From positions 1 through 10,392 of the forward strand of contig QUTJ01031215.1 of the NCBI GenBank assembly GCA_003573635.1: a stretch of DNA of 10,392 bases. The letters run 5' to 3'. The notes under the pieces were generated by a model. The model was not told the origin of the DNA, did not search any database, and saw only the letters and a list, made by a program, of their open reading frames with translations. The DNA comes from Goniomonas avonlea. Lineage: Eukaryota; Cryptophyceae; Goniomonadida; Goniomonadaceae. Positions 7,839 through 10,392 of this stretch are shown here, one piece after another (within the stretch, counting starts at the first letter, position 1; the number at the start of each line of letters is the position of its first letter). Made by a program: the position numbers and the translations under genes.

Positions 7839-8030
7839 GGAGGGAGGGACTCCACAAGCTTCATTCGCAGGCGGGTGTGTTTTGTGTGTGTGCACAAAGT
7901 GTATCGTACCTTGCCGCACGCTGATATCTCTTCGGTTTTCGATGGTCATGAACCTCTCGTGCAGGTGCGAAGCTTCCTCGTGGAGCGGCGAGGTCGACCA
8001 CAGCGTACACTGTCTGAGGTGCGCTTGTAA
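5588..8030 (+). CDS. DIO-like: Iodothyronine-deiodinase-family selenoprotein (predicted Sec162), 8 exons
   Basis: Thioredoxin-fold protein of the deiodinase family (PF00837 type). Exons: 5588-5617, 5659-5853, 5897-6172, 6216-6260, 6301-6440, 6927-7038, 7466-7531 and 7965-8030. The product is 309 residues, ending in TAA. Exon 3 carries RPIVLAGGSFT-TGA-PGFR, aligning with the vertebrate deiodinase active site (GSCTUPPF), so TGA 6155-6157 is predicted to encode Sec162. Further matches: APDCSLISVSG strand (125-135), VYIAEAHTADEW (188-199), LAERL, CLVDPPLPDG, YAPWPERFYVL (253-263) and a C-terminal segment ending in SFLVERR. Introns of 40-43 nt flank exons 1-5; later introns are 427-486 nt. Uncertain points: exon 2 may end at a GC donor (5845), and exon 3 may end at 6169 or 6172. 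Vertebrate members remove iodine from thyroid hormones; the substrate here is unknown. No SECIS was recognised. Confidence 0.88.
6155..6157 (+). other. In-frame TGA, predicted selenocysteine codon
   Basis: The TGA sits exactly where deiodinases carry selenocysteine, with the conserved Gly-Ser-x-Thr before and Pro-x-Phe after. The coding frame continues after it for three codons plus Val, and the next exon resumes the family alignment with 27 residues between Sec and the Tyr of the YIxEAH motif, as in animal family members. The adjacent dapA gene uses TGA as its stop, so the codon has not simply been reassigned. Confidence 0.85.
6441..6926 (+). other. Deiodinase-like intron 5
   Basis: This 486-nt intron splits an Arg codon (CG|G). 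Donor is gtgcga and acceptor cacacag. It contains a short tandem GAGAGGATGC-type repeat at about 6650-6690 and otherwise mixed sequence. No exon is needed to bridge the family alignment, so I see no gene in it. Confidence 0.75.
7039..7465 (+). other. Deiodinase-like intron 6 with direct repeats
   Basis: This 427-nt intron has donor gtgcgt and acceptor acctgcag. It contains a perfect 16-bp tandem duplication (7228-7243 and 7244-7259) and a degenerate direct repeat of about 41-44 bp (7307-7347 and 7357-7400) starting with GGGATCCC and ending GGGAGTG. An earlier AG (cacag at 7456-7457) would break the frame, so the acceptor at 7465 was chosen. Confidence 0.75.
7532..7964 (+). other. Deiodinase-like intron 7 with (GA)n tract
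   Basis: This 433-nt intron has donor gtttgt and acceptor tcgtgcag. It holds a pure GA dinucleotide run of about 27 units at 7783-7837. Nothing else coding is apparent. Confidence 0.75.
7783..7837. repeat. (GA)n microsatellite
   Basis: An uninterrupted GA run of about 55 nt inside deiodinase-like intron 7. It is purine-only on the transcribed sense strand. Confidence 0.97.
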
Positions 8031-8197
8031 ATAGTGTGTGTGTGCGCGCGCGCGTCTGTGCGAGACGTGTCCGCCTTAATCGTCATTTCGCTACCTGCAA
8101 TGAGCGTACGCTGTCTGAGGTGCGCGTGTAAATATGACAGCGCGTCTGTGCGCCTGTGTGAGACATGTCCACCTTTTCTGAAGATGTTATCGTCATT
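8002..8197. repeat. Imperfect tandem duplication of about 100 bp spanning the deiodinase stop
   Basis: Copy 1 (8002-8087) and copy 2 (8103-8197) share AGCGTAC-CTGTCTGAGGTGCGC at their starts, then GTGTAAATA/TTGTAAATA, GCGCGTCTGTGCG, GAGACRTGTCCRCC and ATCGTCATT at their ends, in the same order. They are offset by 101 bp. Copy 1 contains the last nine codons and the stop of the deiodinase-like gene. Confidence 0.85.
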
Positions 8198-8340
8198 GAT
8201 TACACAAACGGAGCACGTTCTCTTCAACGACTACAAACAAAACGGGCAGACCATTCACGCTATAACAAAACGGTGTAGTGACTCTGATCGAACTCGGAAG
8301 CTGCGTTTCATTCCTTAAAGTACATGTAGAGGCGGATTTT
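8031..8340 (+). other. Downstream/3' UTR region of the deiodinase-like gene
   Basis: About 310 bp following the TAA. It is the first place to expect a SECIS element for the UGA-containing gene. A stem can form between 8107-8112 and 8136-8142 (GCTGTC with GACAGC), with AAA in its loop, but the spacing does not match a canonical SECIS core. A short open frame (8165-8270) also starts here and resembles no family I know. Confidence 0.4.
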
Positions 8341-8486
8341 TCACTCCATGTGTAGGGTGGGTGGGGAGTGCGTTTAGTTGGATTCGAGAAGATTGGTCGG
8401 ACCTTGGAAGTTTCTTATCGCAGTGTGTGTTGTGGGTGGGCGTGCGTGTGCGTTGGGTATCAGGCTGGTCAGTCTCGGGATGCTTC

Positions 8487-8541
<55 letters not shown>

Positions 8542-8869
8542 GTGTGCGCGTGTTGGGTGTGTGTCTCAGATCCGCCTTGCGTTCCTCCTCCTCCTTCCGC
8601 AGCTTCCGTTCCTCCAAGAACCGACGCCGCTCCTCCTGTCTCTCCTTCTCCGCTTCCTTCTCCTTCGCCCATTGCGCAGCCACTGCCGCTGCGCTGTGGA
8701 TCTCTCCTCCGTCATCGGCCTCCATACGGACCCCCATCGCGGGTCGCTCCACTGGCGACCTCGGTGTGTTCTGGCGGGCCCTGGATTCCCCGAGCAGCGG
8801 TCCCTCGTACTCGTAACGAGGCCGCTGCGAACTCCCGACTGGCGCAGGGATGACCCTAAACGGCGACAC
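8315..8869 (-). CDS. Possible coiled-coil protein exon(s), Lys/Glu-rich
   Basis: A minus-strand open frame whose residues about 58-101 (8567-8698) form a strongly charged helical stretch (AAQWAKEKEAEK, then ERQEERRRFLEERK), typical of a coiled coil. The first 57 residues are Pro/Arg/Gly-mixed. Downstream the frame runs through the CA/GT microsatellite as His-Thr repeats (about 103-127), which may be intronic or UTR sequence instead. I do not recognise a family. The opposite strand is also open here and would be Leu/Ser/Pro-rich, a less protein-like composition, so the minus strand is favoured. The start could be the ATG at 8869, one near 8734, or an upstream exon. Low to moderate confidence. 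Confidence 0.35.
8489..8537. repeat. (GT)n microsatellite
   Basis: About 24 uninterrupted GT units, followed by interrupted GT-rich sequence to about 8565. On the minus strand it encodes the His-Thr run of the coiled-coil ORF. Confidence 0.97.
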
Positions 8870-8989
8870 TTGGGTATTGAACCGCTTACAATGCCACGCC
8901 GCGAAGGTCTCCCTTGGTCGGACTCAGGGAGCTGCTGGGCTCGGCAAGCTCAAGTTCGTGTGTGTGCAACCGCTAATGCATCACGGCAG

Positions 8990-9076
8990 GAGGAGCGCGA
9001 GGACGAGAGCATTCGGCGCCTCGTGTCGTGCATGTTCGGAACCTTTACCGACGCTGACTACGACGGCCGAATCCAG
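8990..9076 (+). CDS. Putative EF-hand-containing exon (partial gene)
   Basis: An 87-nt, 29-codon segment bounded by an acceptor (ctaatgcatcacggcag) and a donor (CAG followed by gtccgt). Its peptide ends CMFGTFTDADYDGRIQ, matching the first nine positions of an EF-hand calcium-binding loop (D-x-D-x-D-G-x-I) after an amphipathic helix (SIRRLVSCMFGTF). A 36-nt intron (8954-8989, branch-like gctaat) would join it in phase 0 to an upstream open segment that may start at ATG 8891. The continuation of the loop (positions 10-12, including the usual Glu) would lie in a further exon that I cannot find in the low-complexity DNA to the right. It could also be a chance match. Confidence 0.4.
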
Positions 9077-9602
9077 GTCCGTGCTCTCTCTCTCTCTCAG
9101 CAACAACATTCTCTCTCACACACTGACACGCACAAACACAGACACAAACCAGCGCCGCTCCTACTCTCTCGTGCGCGCACTTTCCCTCGCTCCCCGACGC
9201 AAGCACCAACTCTCTCACTCGCTCAAACCGACGTGACGTGCACGACTCTCGCGCATTCTCGCTTTCCCTCACCAACTCTCTCTCACTCTCACACACACAG
9301 CTCTCCTCTTTTTCTCTCTCTCTCCCTCACACCAACAGCAACGGCCCCTCGTTCTCTCTCTCACACACACACACACACAAACTGACATGTGCTCCAACTA
9401 TTTCAACCCTCCCTCCCTTGACACAACCGACACAGACTCTCACTACCACACGGTGTGTGTCCGTGAGAGGGAGAGAGGGGGGGATTCACTCACTCTCTCC
9501 CGTCCTCTCGCGCAGTTTGTCTCTCACTCTCACTCCGTCACCCACACTCGCTGACACACACACACTCGCTCGCTCGCTCTCTTTCGCTCGCCCCCCTCCT
9601 CG

Positions 9603-9637
<35 letters not shown>

Positions 9638-10392
9638 TCTCCCTCCTCTCTCTTCCCTCTGCTCGCCGCTCGCAGTCTCCCCTCACTCACACACTCTCAC
9701 TCTCACTCGCTCACTCTCACTTTCACTCACTCTCCCTTCCTCTCGCTCATTCACTCTCTCACTCCCCCACTCACTCTCACTCCATCACCCACACTCACTG
9801 ACACACTCACACACTTCACTCGCTCGCTCTTTCCACTCACCCTCACCCTCACTCACCATCGCTCACCCGCACCCACTCGCTCGGTCTCACTTTCACTCCG
9901 CTCGCTCATTCGCTCTCTCACTGCCCCATGCACTCACTCTCACTCCATCACCCACCCGGCTGGTGTGGACTCCTCAAGGTTGAGGGTGACTGGTGTGGCT
10001 CGCTCGCTCTCTTTCACTCCCCTCACTCCCCTCACTCCCTCTTCCACTCGCACTCACACTGGCACACTCCCACTCCCCTCACACACTCTCACTGGCACTC
10101 ACACACTCTCACTCCCCTCACTCTCTCTCACTCACTTGCACTCACACTCTCTCTCACTCACTCACTTGCACACACACACACACTCTCTCTCTCTCCCTCT
10201 GTCTCTTCTCACTCACGCGCACCTTCCCTCACTCACACTCTCACTCTCACTCGCTCACTTTCACTCCCTTCCTCCGCTCATTCACTCCTCCACTCACTGA
10301 CACACTCACACTTCTCTCACTCGCTCGCTCTCTTCCACTCACACTCACTCGACCTCACTCCCTCCACACGCACGTACACACTCGCGTCACTC
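9077..10392. repeat. Pyrimidine-rich CT/CACT low-complexity tract with degenerate higher-order repeats
   Basis: About 1.3 kb made almost entirely of CT, CA, CACT and CTCG words on the plus strand. Embedded are a (CT)n run near 9605-9632 and longer degenerate copies. For example, 9715-9795, 9887-9957 and 10255-10330 share a TCACTTTCACTC start, a CGCTCATTC-type middle and a CACTCAC end. I see no supportable exon; the long open frames here simply reflect stop-poor repeats. If the EF-hand exon is real, this is probably its downstream intron. Confidence 0.8.

Noticed and set aside
8099-8165. SECIS candidate built on AATGA (8099-8103) or ATGA (8134-8137)
   Set aside because: The helix is interrupted, the apical AA is too far from or absent relative to the quartet, and the 3' GA partner is misplaced.
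8378-9385. A 335-codon plus-strand ORF as one protein
   Set aside because: It reads through a (GT)n run and CT-rich DNA giving Val-Cys and Ser-Leu repeats; only the 8990-9076 segment looks exon-like.
9238-10300. Plus-strand Ser/Leu/His/Thr-rich ORFs on the right
   Set aside because: They are pure translations of CT/CACT repeats with no domain signal.
1-10392. Transposon or virus-derived coding sequence
   Set aside because: I found no transposase, reverse transcriptase, integrase or capsid motifs in any frame; repeats are simple or minisatellite type.

Overview
The window is nuclear DNA of a microbial eukaryote. Three protein-coding genes can be rebuilt exon by exon, each split by spliceosomal introns. 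Short introns of about 36-74 nt (GT...AG, often with a CTAAC- or CTGAC-like branch point) alternate with long introns of 220-640 nt full of microsatellites and minisatellites. I cannot name the lineage from the sequence.

Layout. (1) 1-3334, minus strand: branched-chain aminotransferase (BCAT), twelve exons, complete 5' end with a probable mitochondrial presequence; the 3' end runs off the left edge. (2) 3335-4273: a gene-poor gap, then a plus-strand 160-codon ORF of unknown function at 3741-4223. (3) 4274-5457, minus strand: a complete seven-exon 4-hydroxy-tetrahydrodipicolinate synthase (dapA) of 290 residues, ending in TGA. (4) 5588-8030, plus strand, divergent from dapA across about 130 bp: an eight-exon iodothyronine-deiodinase-family gene. 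Its active-site codon is an in-frame TGA, predicted to be read as selenocysteine (GSFT-U-PGFR). This is the most notable item in the window. (5) 8031-8340: downstream DNA with a roughly 100-bp imperfect tandem duplication that begins inside the last exon. (6) 8341-9076: two weaker gene candidates on opposite strands, a Lys/Glu-rich coiled-coil ORF (minus) and an EF-hand-like exon (plus). (7) 9077-10392: pyrimidine-rich CT/CACT low-complexity DNA with no supportable gene.

BCAT (last step of Leu/Ile/Val synthesis or first step of their breakdown) and dapA (first committed step of the diaminopimelate route to lysine) are both amino-acid enzymes, but I see no evidence that they are co-regulated. 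UGA terminates dapA while being read through in the neighbouring deiodinase-like gene, which fits a selenoprotein-encoding organism better than a reassigned code. I could not find a convincing SECIS element by eye, and that is the main open point.
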